Assembly: GCF_052078665.1 (NCBI RefSeq)
Contig: NZ_JBQJIK010000002.1
Span: 1 to 64,000, forward strand
Direction of reading: 5' to 3'
Length of the DNA stretch: 64,000 nt
Source: Inquilinus sp052078665
Lineage (GTDB): Bacteria > Pseudomonadota > Alphaproteobacteria > DSM-16000 > Inquilinaceae
This document shows, one piece after another, positions 18,110 to 26,266 of the stretch. The notes beneath the pieces were generated by a model, which had not been told where the DNA came from, did no database searches, and saw only the letters and a program-made list of their open reading frames with translations. How positions within the stretch are numbered: the stretch's first letter is position 1; every line of letters starts with the position of its first letter. The position numbers were made by a program, and so were the translations under genes.

Positions 18110-18894
18110 CCGACACGATCCTGGAGGCGGTCGGCCTGCGCGTCACCTTCGGCTCCGGCGCGGCGGCGATGACCGCGGTCGACGACGTGTCCTTCGTCCT
18201 TCGGCAGGGTGAGTCCTTCGGCCTGATCGGCGAATCCGGCTGCGGCAAGTCGACCGTCCTGCGCGCCCTGGCCGGGCTCAACACCGGCTATGACGGGTCG
18301 ATCCTGTTCCGCGACCGCGAGGTGCCGCGCAAGCGCGACAAGGCGTTCTTCCGCCGGGTCCAGATGGTGTTCCAGGACCCCTATGCCTCGCTGCATCCGC
18401 GCAAGATGGTGCGGTCCGTGCTGTCCGAGCCGCTCAGGATCCACGGCTTCGACCGGCAGGAGCAGCGGATCGACGCGGCGCTCGATGCGGTCGGTCTCGG
18501 CCGCGCCTTCCGCTACCGCTATCCGCACGAGCTGTCGGGCGGGCAGCGCCAACGCGTCGCCATCGCCCGCAGCCTGATCATCGAGCCGGAGATCCTGCTG
18601 CTGGACGAGCCGACCTCGGCGCTGGACGTCTCGGTCCAGGCCGAGATCCTGAACCTGCTCAAGGCGCTGCGGCGCGACCGCGGCCTGACCTATCTGATGG
18701 TGACCCACGACCTCCCGGTCATCGCCCATCTCTGCGATCGCATCGCCATGATGAACGGCGGCCGCATCGTCGAGGAGATGACGGCCCAGGGCGTCCGCGC
18801 CCGCCAGGCGCAGGACGCCTACACGCGCAGCTTCCTGGAGGCGAGCATCGGCTACCGGCCGGCGCCCGTGGCGGAAGAGGCGGTGGCATCGTGA
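18106..18894 (+). CDS. ABC transporter ATP-binding protein, DppF type (short)
   Basis: 262 residues with Walker A GESGCGKS, signature LSGGQRQRV, Walker B ILLLDEPTSALD and the switch His in VTHDLPV. Like its partner it lacks the C-terminal cysteine segment seen in full-length DppF. It overlaps the upstream ATPase by 4 bp and the downstream serine hydrolase by 4 bp. It is the second nucleotide-binding subunit of importer 1. Confidence 0.9.
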   Translation: MTDTILEAVGLRVTFGSGAAAMTAVDDVSFVLRQGESFGLIGESGCGKSTVLRALAGLNTGYDGSILFRDREVPRKRDKAFFRRVQMVFQDPYASLHPRKMVRSVLSEPLRIHGFDRQEQRIDAALDAVGLGRAFRYRYPHELSGGQRQRVAIARSLIIEPEILLLDEPTSALDVSVQAEILNLLKALRRDRGLTYLMVTHDLPVIAHLCDRIAMMNGGRIVEEMTAQGVRARQAQDAYTRSFLEASIGYRPAPVAEEAVAS

Positions 18895-19925
18895 GACTGT
18901 TGAGCTCAGCCGAACTGGCCGAGGCCGATCATTGGCCCGGCGCGATCTGGGAGATGGTCGAGGACATCCGGTCCGCAGGATGGTCGCTCGATCACCTCGA
19001 CCGCGTCTGGGCCCAGGCCGACCGGATCGGCACCGCCGCCCTGATGATCGTGCAGGGCGGACGGGTGATCGCCAGCCGCGGCGACGTCACCCGGCGCTAT
19101 CTGTGCCGTTCGATCCGCAAGAGCTTCCTCAGCGCCCTGATCGGCACGCATCGGGGTGACGGCGCCATCGACCTGTCGCTGACCCTGGACAAGCTCGGCA
19201 TCGACGACCGCGAGGGTCTGAGCGAGCGCGAGAAGCAGGCGACGGTCTATGACCTGCTGACCGCCCGGTCCGGCATCTACCATCCGGCGGGCTACGAGAC
19301 GCCGTGGATGACGTCGCTGAAGCCGCCGCGCCATGCCCACGCGCCGGGCACGGTCTGGTGCTACAGCAACTGGGACTTCAACGCGCTCGGCACGATCTAC
19401 ACGCAACTGACCAGCCTCGGCATCCACGCCGCCTTCCGCGACCGGATCGCCGTGCCGCTGGGCATGCAGGATTTCCGCTTCGATGCGGAACGGGCGGATG
19501 GCTGGCTGCAGCCCGATCCGTGCTCGGTCCACCCGGCCTATCCGTTCCGGATGTCGACCCGCGACCTCGCGCGCTTCGGCCTGCTGTTCCTGCGCGACGG
19601 CCGGTGGGGAGAGCGCGAAGTGGTGCCGCAGAGCTGGGCGGCGGAGAGCGTGCTGCCCTATTCCGACGCCGGGCCGCGCGGCGCCTATGGCTACATGTGG
19701 TGGGTGGCGCGGCAGGGCATCGCCTTCCCGGGCGTGATCGTGCCGGAGGGCAGCTACAGCGCCCAGGGCGCCGGCGGCCATGTCTGCATCGTCATCCCGC
19801 CGCTCGACCTCGTCATCGTCCACCGCGCCGACACCGAGGTTAAGGGAAAGGAGATCGACCGGTTCCAGTTCGGCCGGCTGCTCGCCCTGATCCTCGACGC
19901 CCGCAGGGCCGGCATGGCCGCCTGA
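18891..19925 (+). CDS. Serine hydrolase, beta-lactamase/class C fold
   Basis: 344 residues. The active-site SxxK is Ser74-Lys77 (SIRK) and the second motif is Tyr158-Ser159-Asn160 (YSN). A GAGGH segment near residue 295 takes the place of the third motif. This is the class C beta-lactamase or esterase fold, used for amide and ester hydrolysis. No signal peptide is visible, so it is likely cytoplasmic and unlikely to be a resistance enzyme. It starts with GTG overlapping the ATPase stop. Its position inside a transporter-hydrolase operon suggests it processes the imported compound. Confidence 0.82.
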   Translation: MRLLSSAELAEADHWPGAIWEMVEDIRSAGWSLDHLDRVWAQADRIGTAALMIVQGGRVIASRGDVTRRYLCRSIRKSFLSALIGTHRGDGAIDLSLTLDKLGIDDREGLSEREKQATVYDLLTARSGIYHPAGYETPWMTSLKPPRHAHAPGTVWCYSNWDFNALGTIYTQLTSLGIHAAFRDRIAVPLGMQDFRFDAERADGWLQPDPCSVHPAYPFRMSTRDLARFGLLFLRDGRWGEREVVPQSWAAESVLPYSDAGPRGAYGYMWWVARQGIAFPGVIVPEGSYSAQGAGGHVCIVIPPLDLVIVHRADTEVKGKEIDRFQFGRLLALILDARRAGMAA

Positions 19926-19937
19926 GCCGGAGGAACC

Positions 19938-21401
19938 ATGGTCAGCATCATCGAGGCGATCGCACGCTGGAGCCGCTCCGGGGTCGAGTTCGGCGATCTC
20001 GCCCGGCTGCGGGCGCGCCACGCCATCGCCGACACCATCGGCTGCATGCTGGCCGGGGCCGGCGACTCGACGGTGCAGGCGGTGCGCGCCGCCTTCGCCG
20101 GTTCGATCGCCGCCGGCCCGCGCTGCAATCTGGCCGGCGGCGGACAGGCGGCGGAAGAGCTGTCCGCCCTGGTCAACGGCACGGCGGCGCATGCCCTCGA
20201 CTACGACGACAACTTCCGCCCGGCCTGCAGCCACGCCTCGGCGGTGCTGGTGCCGGCGCTGCTCGGCCCGGCGCTGGCCCGCGGCGTATCGGGGCGAGCG
20301 CTGGTCGACGCCTATCTGGTCGGGCTGGAGGCGCAGGCCGCGGTCGGGCGCGGGGTCAACCCGTCGCACTACACTGCGGGCTGGCACTCCACCTCGACGG
20401 TCGGCTGCATCGGCACCGCGGCGGGCGTCGCCTGGCTGCGCGGACTCGACGAGGCCGGCATCGCCCGGGCCATGAGCCTCGCGGTCAGCATGGCCGCCGG
20501 GGTCAAGGGGCAGTTCGGCACGCCGGCCAAGCCGCTGCATGCCGGCCTGGCCGCACGCAACGCGGTCGAGGCGGCGGCGCTGGCGGAATGCGGCATGACC
20601 GGCCGGCTCGACATCCTCGAAGCGCCGCAGGGCTTCCGCGAGCTGTTTGGCGGGCCGGACGCCACGGGCTGGAACGGTGTCACGATCGGCGCGCCGCATG
20701 TGATCGAGAGCGACGGGCTGATGCCGAAGCGCCATCCCTGCTGCGGCTCGACCCACAACGCGGTCGACATCGTTCTCGACCTCCGGGCGCAGCACGGCTT
20801 CGCGGCCGCCGAGGCGGTGGCGGTGGAGACGCTGGTCGGCATCGTCAACCGGCGCAACCTGGCCTATCCGCGGCCGGAGGACGAGATGCAGGCACGCTTC
20901 TCGATGCAGTACTGCATCGCCCTGGCGCTGCTGAAGGACCGGCTGGAGCTGTCTGACTTCACCCCCGAGGTGGTCGGGGCCGGGCCGGTGCGCGCCCTGC
21001 TGCCGCGAATCAGCATGACATCCCATTCGGCGGAGGAGGAGCGGGCGGCCGGGCGACCGCTGCCGCACCGGGTCACCATCCGCCTCGCCGACGGCCGGGT
21101 GCTGTCGGGCGAGCGCGGCGAGGCCAAGGGCACCATCGCCGACCCGTTCGACGACGCCGACCGAAGGGCCAAGTTCGCCGATTGCTGCCGCGGCACGCTC
21201 GACGCTGGTGAGGTCGACCGCCTGCACGACCGCCTCGACCGGCTGGACGAGCAGGAGACCCTGACGTTCCTCGAACAGCCGCTCGCGCTGGCCGGTCAGA
21301 CCGCCGAGATGCGGCGGGGCGGCGGCACCGCTTCCCGCCAGTCGGGAACGGCCGACCAGAACCGGTCCACGCAGGGGCGGCTGGCGGTAGAGGCGCGGTA
21401 G
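19938..21401 (+). CDS. MmgE/PrpD family protein
   Basis: 487 residues of the MmgE/PrpD fold, which includes 2-methylcitrate dehydratase and cis-aconitate decarboxylase. Family motifs include ARHAIADTIGCMLAGA near residue 25, NGTAAHALDYDD near residue 85 and KRHPCCGSTHN near residue 270. It lies 12 bp after the serine hydrolase, last in the operon. Members are often found with transporters and amidohydrolases and have poorly known substrates, so a dehydratase or isomerase role is inferred only. The last 34 or so residues are low-complexity and overlap the 3' end of the convergent LysR gene by 106 bp; they look like readthrough past the usual family end. Confidence 0.85.
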   Translation: MVSIIEAIARWSRSGVEFGDLARLRARHAIADTIGCMLAGAGDSTVQAVRAAFAGSIAAGPRCNLAGGGQAAEELSALVNGTAAHALDYDDNFRPACSHASAVLVPALLGPALARGVSGRALVDAYLVGLEAQAAVGRGVNPSHYTAGWHSTSTVGCIGTAAGVAWLRGLDEAGIARAMSLAVSMAAGVKGQFGTPAKPLHAGLAARNAVEAAALAECGMTGRLDILEAPQGFRELFGGPDATGWNGVTIGAPHVIESDGLMPKRHPCCGSTHNAVDIVLDLRAQHGFAAAEAVAVETLVGIVNRRNLAYPRPEDEMQARFSMQYCIALALLKDRLELSDFTPEVVGAGPVRALLPRISMTSHSAEEERAAGRPLPHRVTIRLADGRVLSGERGEAKGTIADPFDDADRRAKFADCCRGTLDAGEVDRLHDRLDRLDEQETLTFLEQPLALAGQTAEMRRGGGTASRQSGTADQNRSTQGRLAVEAR

Positions 21402-22228
21402 AGGCGGATCTCGACATCCAGCGTCCAGGTCGGGTTGCCGGCCCGGACCAGGGTGCCGGAGCGGAGCTCCTCCGCGATCAGGCTTTCCGGGATCCAGGCC
21501 AGGCCGCGCCCGGCCAGGGCCATCGCCTTGAGCCCGGCCGACATCGCGTTCTCATAGACCACGGCGAGCGGCAGCGGGCGCCCGGCGAACAGCTTGACCA
21601 GGCCATGGCCGAAGAAGGAGCCGGTGCCGTAGCTGAGATACTGGATCGGCCCGCCGCCGCTGTCGATCGCGTGCAGCGGCCGGCCGCGGGCGTCGGGCGC
21701 GGAGACCGGGATGACCCGCTCCTCGCCCAGGCAGCGGTGCTCGCAATAGGCGATGTCGCTCATCAGCGGCACCGATTCATGGGCGTAGGTCAGCAGGAAG
21801 TCGCAGTGGCCGTCGAGCAGCGTGGCGATGATGCCGGCGAAGGTCGGCCGCGTCTCGAAGCGGGTGCGCAGCGGGCCGAGCTGGCTCTCCAGCCGCCGGA
21901 TCCAGGTCGGGAAGAAGGTCAGGGACAGGGTGTTCAGCGTGGCGAAGGACAGGGTCTCCGCCGCGGCGTCGTGCCGGTGCCGCAGGTCGATCCGAGTCTG
22001 GTGCACGAGATCCAGGATCTTTCGCGCCCGCGGCAGGAAATCCTGGCCTTCCAGGGTCAGGCGCACCGGATAGCTGGTGCGGTCGAACAGCGGCACGCCG
22101 ATCCAGGTCTCGAGCTGCCGGATGCGGCGGCTGAGGGCGGATTGCGTGACGTGGCGCTCCTCCGCGGATCGGGAGAAGCTCGATGTCGCGGACAGGCTGA
22201 GAAAATCTTCCAGCCATTTGACTTCCAT
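21296..22228 (-). CDS. LysR-family transcriptional regulator (HypT/YjiE-like)
   Basis: 310 residues. The N-terminal helix-turn-helix is at residues 1-60 (FLSLSATSSFSRSAEERHVTQS, then ALSRRIRQLE), followed by the periplasmic-binding-like effector domain. The pattern WLEDFLSL, ALSRRIRQLE and GRGLAWIPE resembles the HypT/YjiE branch. The start at 22228 begins the family N-terminus (MEVKWLEDF); upstream in-frame sequence lacks family features. It converges with the MmgE/PrpD gene and lies beyond the mdc operon end. It could control either, and the sequence does not decide. The 22229-22500 stretch upstream holds its promoter region and nothing else clear. Confidence 0.9.
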   Translation of the reverse strand: MEVKWLEDFLSLSATSSFSRSAEERHVTQSALSRRIRQLETWIGVPLFDRTSYPVRLTLEGQDFLPRARKILDLVHQTRIDLRHRHDAAAETLSFATLNTLSLTFFPTWIRRLESQLGPLRTRFETRPTFAGIIATLLDGHCDFLLTYAHESVPLMSDIAYCEHRCLGEERVIPVSAPDARGRPLHAIDSGGGPIQYLSYGTGSFFGHGLVKLFAGRPLPLAVVYENAMSAGLKAMALAGRGLAWIPESLIAEELRSGTLVRAGNPTWTLDVEIRLYRASTASRPCVDRFWSAVPDWREAVPPPRRISAV

Positions 22229-22473
22229 CAGGGGCCTCCGGGTTCGGGGCAGCTCCGACACGCGATCTCGACGGATGGGACCGGGGACTGGCCGGGAAAC
22301 GACGGTCCTCGCTGCGCGATACTGCGTCATCCGCGGCGACTGTGGAACCGCAGCGCATGCAGGTGGCGTACCAGCCGCAGATCCGCTGGCCGCCGGGATA
22401 CTCCGGCAGGCCGGTGGTGACCAGGGGACAGGCACGATCCGGCGATGTGATCAAGGCGTGGGCAGGAGGCCCC

Positions 22474-22489
22474 GAGGACGGGCGTCCTC
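22474..22489 (-). terminator. Hairpin after the mdc operon
   Basis: GAGGAC-GGGC-GTCCTC forms a 6-bp GC-rich stem 12 nt after the mdcH stop. There is no T-run on the mdc side, so it is a weak candidate for a terminator or a 3'-end stabiliser. Confidence 0.3.
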
Positions 22490-22500
22490 CGCGGACGCTC

Positions 22501-23430
22501 TCACCGGTCTCCGGAGCGGGCGGCGAAAGCCCGGGCGCCCGGCAGCGACAGGCTCTCCATGTCCCGGCCGGGCAGGTCGGGGAATTCCGCCGCGGCCAGC
22601 CGGGTCAGGACAGTGCCGGGCGGCATCTCCAGGAAGGCCGCGGCGCCGTGCTCTGCCATCAGGGTGACGCTGTCGGACCAGCGCACCGGATGGGCCAGGT
22701 TGGTCGCCAGCTCCTCCCGCACCGCGGCGGCGTCGCGCAGAACCCGGGCCCGCCGGTTGCCGACCATGGCAATGCACGGCGCCGTCACCGGTGCCGACTC
22801 GACCGCTGCCGTCAGGGCCGCCGCGGCCCCGTCCATCAGTGGGCAGTGCGACGGCACGGCCACGGCCAGCCGCTCCGCCCGCCGCGCGCCGGCCTGCTGC
22901 GCGGCCTCGATCGCGCGGTCCAGCGCGGCGTTGGCGCCGCTCAGCACGAACTCCGCCGGCCCGTTGAGATTGGCGAGGTAGAGGGGTGCGGCCGCGTCGT
23001 GGATGGTGCCGATGATCGCCTCGACCCGGCGCTGCGGCAGACCGGTCACCGCGAGCATGCCGAATCCGGCCGGGCAAGCCTGCTCCATCAGCCGCGCCCG
23101 GCGGTCGACCAGGCGCAGCGCGTCGGGGAAGGCGAGGGCGCCGGCCGTCACCGCGGCGGCGAAGGACCCGACCGACAGGCCCGCGACCATGGCCGGAACG
23201 ACGCCCTCCGCCGCCAGCGCCCGCGCCGTGGCGACGCCGGCGACGAGCAGTCCGAGCTGCACCGCCACCGTCGATCGCAGGGCGGCGTCGCTGTCCAGTT
23301 CCAGGACCTCCCGCCCGAGCACGGCCGTGGCCTCCGCCAGCGTCGCCGCGACGGCCGGATGGTCCGGCAGCCGGTGCAGGAAGCCGGGGCTCTGCGCCCC
23401 CTGGCCGGGGAACAGGAAGGCGATGCTCAT
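22501..23430 (-). CDS. mdcH: Malonate decarboxylase epsilon subunit (malonyl-CoA:ACP transacylase)
   Basis: 309 residues of the FabD-like malonyltransferase fold. The N-terminus AFLFPGQGAQSPGF and the nucleophile elbow GLSVGSF (serine of GxSxG) are clear, and a GVxPAMVAGLS run precedes the elbow. MdcH charges the acyl carrier subunit MdcC with malonate from malonyl-CoA to start the catalytic cycle. It overlaps mdcG by 4 bp and is last in the operon. Confidence 0.93.
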   Translation of the reverse strand: MSIAFLFPGQGAQSPGFLHRLPDHPAVAATLAEATAVLGREVLELDSDAALRSTVAVQLGLLVAGVATARALAAEGVVPAMVAGLSVGSFAAAVTAGALAFPDALRLVDRRARLMEQACPAGFGMLAVTGLPQRRVEAIIGTIHDAAAPLYLANLNGPAEFVLSGANAALDRAIEAAQQAGARRAERLAVAVPSHCPLMDGAAAALTAAVESAPVTAPCIAMVGNRRARVLRDAAAVREELATNLAHPVRWSDSVTLMAEHGAAAFLEMPPGTVLTRLAAAEFPDLPGRDMESLSLPGARAFAARSGDR

Positions 23431-24302
23431 GCAACCGGCTCGGCCCAGGGATCGCGGACCAGCCGCGGCCCGGTCGGGGTCTTGACCACAACGGTGCCGC
23501 CGGCGGCGATCTCGGCCAGGCTGCAGGCGCCGAGCGGTGTCTCCACCGCGACGTCGATGCGGACCGGCAGTGCCGCCAGAGCGGCCAGGAGGCGGCCGGC
23601 CGCGTCGGGCCCAATCCGACCCGGGGCACGCAGGACGATGTCGAGATCGCTATCGGGGTTTGCCGTGGAGCGGCCGGTAGCGAGCTCGAAGCCGACGCTG
23701 CCGGCCGGCCCCCAATCCGATCGTGAGAACAGGGCAGCGACGGCGTCGAGCCCGGTCAGGGCCGGGATTTCAGCCCGGCGCGGATGCTTCTCCCAGGCTC
23801 GGGCAGCGGCCAGATCCTCAGGTGTGCGGCACTCGACGACTGCGCCCGGCGGTAGCCAGGCGGCACACCGTTCGGAGCGGCCCGACCCGCGGATGCCAAT
23901 CGGCAGCAGGCCGCCGAAGGGCAGCGCCCGGCGCACCACCACCCACGGTGCCGCCGCCAGCGACGACGCTGCCCAGCCGGGCAGATCCTTCGTGAACTCC
24001 GCGATGGCAGTGACATCGATCCGCAGCAGGTCGTGTGGGACCGTGACGAACCGTTCGCGTTGCCTCTCTCGCTGTGGCTTTTCATCCTCCCCCTCCCCCC
24101 GCGGGAGGGGGTAGGGGGAGGGGGTGTCGACGGCGAGAACCGGCTCGGGATCACTCAGGAAATCTGCGAGGTCGTGCCGACGCTCACCATCAATTCCCGC
24201 GGCGCCAAACCCCTCCCCCTTCCCCCCTCCCGCAAGGGGAGGGGGAGGGTAAGAGAGATCGATCGGCCCAAAGGCCGACACGACGGGGAGCCCGCCGCTC
24301 AT
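23427..24302 (-). CDS. mdcG: Phosphoribosyl-dephospho-CoA transferase with repeat-derived N-terminal extension
   Basis: 291 residues. It attaches the 2'-(5''-phosphoribosyl)-3'-dephospho-CoA prosthetic group to MdcC. The nucleotidyltransferase DxD is in NPDSDLDIV near residue 210. Family homology begins only at PHDLLRI (residue 89). The first 88 or so residues contain PPPPLAGGGKGEGF and TPSPYPLPRGEGE, which are translations of a palindromic repeat pair at 24086-24249. No ATG, GTG or TTG lies in frame between the repeat and PHDLL, so the extension seems to be translated from the ATG at 24302, two bases from the mdcE stop. A start inside the repeat, or a non-standard start, is the alternative. 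Confidence 0.85.
   Translation of the reverse strand: MSGGLPVVSAFGPIDLSYPPPPLAGGGKGEGFGAAGIDGERRHDLADFLSDPEPVLAVDTPSPYPLPRGEGEDEKPQRERQRERFVTVPHDLLRIDVTAIAEFTKDLPGWAASSLAAAPWVVVRRALPFGGLLPIGIRGSGRSERCAAWLPPGAVVECRTPEDLAAARAWEKHPRRAEIPALTGLDAVAALFSRSDWGPAGSVGFELATGRSTANPDSDLDIVLRAPGRIGPDAAGRLLAALAALPVRIDVAVETPLGACSLAEIAAGGTVVVKTPTGPRLVRDPWAEPVA
24086..24249. repeat. Inverted pair of palindromic GC-rich repeats inside mdcG
   Basis: Two units of about 39 bp of C-rich then G-rich sequence lie at 24086-24124 and 24210-24249, about 85 bp apart. Each can fold on itself (CCCTCC...GGGAGGGGG) and the two are inverted relative to each other. The same arrangement, with different sequence between the units, recurs at 60870-61027. 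This is a REP/BIME-like or palindromic-element doublet that has landed in the 5' part of mdcG. Confidence 0.75.
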
Positions 24303-24303
24303 C

Positions 24304-25134
24304 TCACTCGGCGTCCCATTGCTCGGCCAGCCGCCGGCGGACCTCGATCGAGGCGGGCCGGCCCTGCTGGGCCGCCGGGGAGGTCAGGCGAGAGGACAGG
24401 TCGCGGGAGCCACCGGCCCGGATATCGGCCACCGCCGCCGCCAGCTCGGCCCGCACCCGCTCGACATCCGCGGCGCCCGGGGCATCGGCCGACACGCCCT
24501 CGATCAGCCCATGCAGCAGGCCGAGCCCGGCATAGGCGCGGATGCCATAGGCCATCGGCGGGATCTGCTCGCCCAGCCGGTCGAGCTCGGCGACCGTGCG
24601 GCGGGTGACGCGCGCCGCGGCCTCGCGGCCCATGGCGTGCACCAGCACGCCGTCATCGGCCAGGGCCAGAATCCGGTTGGCCTGGTAGCCATGGGCCAGG
24701 AAGGCGCCGGACATCGCCTTGCCGACCAGGAGCGCCACCACCGGATGGCCGGCCAGCCGGGCCGCGGCATAGGCGTCGGCCGCCGCGGCGCAGGCCAGGT
24801 GGATGCCCAGCATCTCCTCCTGCCGTCCATAGGCTTGGCTGGTGACGTCGACCACCGCGACGATCGGGCGGCGGAGGGTCCCGTCCCGGTCGGCGTCGAT
24901 GACCTCGCGCACCGCCGCCGCCAGGCCCCAGCCCTCGTCCAGCCCGACCTCGCCGTGCCGGGCCCGCGGGAAGCGGTTGGCCGGATCGGGCACCACCGCG
25001 ATGAAGCGCGCCGCCTCGCCGCCCAGCGGTGCGTCGGCGGACAGCACGGTCGAGGTGCCGTCGACGGCCATTCCCGTTCCGGCCAGGGCCGAGAGCCAGA
25101 TCCGGCCCCGGCCGTCGGATGACATGCTGCTCAT
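24304..25134 (-). CDS. mdcE: Malonate decarboxylase gamma subunit
   Basis: 276 residues, crotonase/carboxyltransferase fold. With MdcD it forms the decarboxylase that releases CO2 from malonyl-S-MdcC. Family-like segments are GLAAAVREVIDAD, DVTSQAYGRQEEMLGIH and VGKAMSGAFLAHG. The start at 25134 overlaps the mdcD stop (ATGA); a second ATG at 25125 is possible. In other organisms this gene is sometimes split or fused with mdcD; here they are separate. The stop is 1 bp before the mdcG start. Confidence 0.93.
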   Translation of the reverse strand: MSSMSSDGRGRIWLSALAGTGMAVDGTSTVLSADAPLGGEAARFIAVVPDPANRFPRARHGEVGLDEGWGLAAAVREVIDADRDGTLRRPIVAVVDVTSQAYGRQEEMLGIHLACAAAADAYAAARLAGHPVVALLVGKAMSGAFLAHGYQANRILALADDGVLVHAMGREAAARVTRRTVAELDRLGEQIPPMAYGIRAYAGLGLLHGLIEGVSADAPGAADVERVRAELAAAVADIRAGGSRDLSSRLTSPAAQQGRPASIEVRRRLAEQWDAE

Positions 25135-25976
25135 GACACGCTCTCCTCGCCCCACAATTCCCGCAGCCTCTCCGGCGTCGGCGGCGCGGCCGGGTCGATC
25201 GCCGCCAGCCGCGCCCGGTACAGCTCGACTGCAGCGCTGCGGTGCTGCCGCGGCAGGCCGGCGGCGAAGGCCGCGCGCACCGCGTCGGCGATCGCCCCGG
25301 CATCGTCCGCGACCAGCGCGTCGACGAAGCCGGCGGCCCGGCGCTGCTCGCCGCCGATCAGGCTCCAGATCAGCTTGCGGTCGGAGGAGTCCAGCTCCTC
25401 GATCCCCGCCTCCTGCTCGATCACCTCCGGCCCGTTCATGCCGAGCCGGGCCTGCCGGGTGACGATCAGCGTGCTGCACAGCGTCGCGGCCAGCGACATG
25501 CCGCCGAAGCAGCCGACCATGCCGGAGATCACCCCGACCACCGGCACGCGCGGCCGCAGCGCCAGGATTCCGGCCTGGATCTCGGCGATGGCGGCGAGGC
25601 CCAGATTGGCCTCCTGCAGCCGCACGCCGCCGGTCTCGAACAGGATCACCGGCCGGGTCGGGATGCCGCGCTCATGGTCGGCCAGCGCGCGCTCCAGCGC
25701 GCCGGCGATCTTGGCGCCGGCGACCTCGCCCATGCTGCCGCCCTGATAGGCGCTCTCGATCGCGGCGACGACCGCGGGCCGGCCGTCGATGCGGCCGCGG
25801 GCCAGCACCACCCCGTCGTCGGATTGGGCGACGATGCCCTGCAGCGGCAGCCAGGGCGAGACCAGGCGATCGAACGGCCCGAGGATCTCGCGGAAGCTGC
25901 CGTCATCCAGCAGCGCGCGGGCCCGGTCGCGGGCGGTCAGCTCGATGAAGCTGTTGCGGGTTGCGATGGCGTTCAT
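25131..25976 (-). CDS. mdcD: Malonate decarboxylase beta subunit
   Basis: 281 residues, carboxyltransferase-like. The N-terminus NSFIELTARDRARALLDDGSF and the glycine-rich VVGVISGMVGCFGGMS match MdcD, which with MdcE decarboxylates malonyl-ACP. The ATG at 25976 overlaps the mdcC stop by 4 bp. A longer reading frame upstream lies inside mdcC and is not used. A predicted ELDSSDRKLIWSL segment precedes the C-terminal helices. Confidence 0.93.
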   Translation of the reverse strand: MNAIATRNSFIELTARDRARALLDDGSFREILGPFDRLVSPWLPLQGIVAQSDDGVVLARGRIDGRPAVVAAIESAYQGGSMGEVAGAKIAGALERALADHERGIPTRPVILFETGGVRLQEANLGLAAIAEIQAGILALRPRVPVVGVISGMVGCFGGMSLAATLCSTLIVTRQARLGMNGPEVIEQEAGIEELDSSDRKLIWSLIGGEQRRAAGFVDALVADDAGAIADAVRAAFAAGLPRQHRSAAVELYRARLAAIDPAAPPTPERLRELWGEESVS

Positions 25977-26266
25977 GACCTGGTGGCCTCCACCGCCTGC
26001 TCCAGGCGCAGCGCCACCATGCCGGGCGTGGCGCCGAAATCGTTGATCTCGACCGCGGCGGCGACGCCGTGGCGGGCGATGAACCGGTCCAGCACCGCCC
26101 GCCACACCGCGCCGTAGCCGTCGACGCTGGTGGTGACGCGGATATGGGCCTGGCCGTCCGGCGAGGGCTCGATCAGCACCTCGAGATTGCCGGAGCCGAC
26201 GACGCCGACATGGGCGCGCTGCGGCACGGTCTCGGTGGCGGGGTAGTCGAAGCTCAGGCGTTCCAT
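25973..26266 (-). CDS. mdcC: Malonate decarboxylase acyl carrier (delta) subunit
   Basis: 97 residues, the usual size. Serine in VGSGNLEVL (near residue 25) is the attachment site for the phosphoribosyl-dephospho-CoA arm, which carries malonyl and acetyl groups. The C-terminal NDFGATPGMVALRL is conserved. It overlaps mdcB by 13 bp and mdcD by 4 bp, so translation within the operon is tightly coupled. Confidence 0.94.
   Translation of the reverse strand: MERLSFDYPATETVPQRAHVGVVGSGNLEVLIEPSPDGQAHIRVTTSVDGYGAVWRAVLDRFIARHGVAAAVEINDFGATPGMVALRLEQAVEATRS

Noticed and set aside
18891..19925. Beta-lactamase resistance gene
   Set aside because: It has SxxK and YSN motifs but no signal peptide and lies in a catabolic operon, so resistance is not supported.
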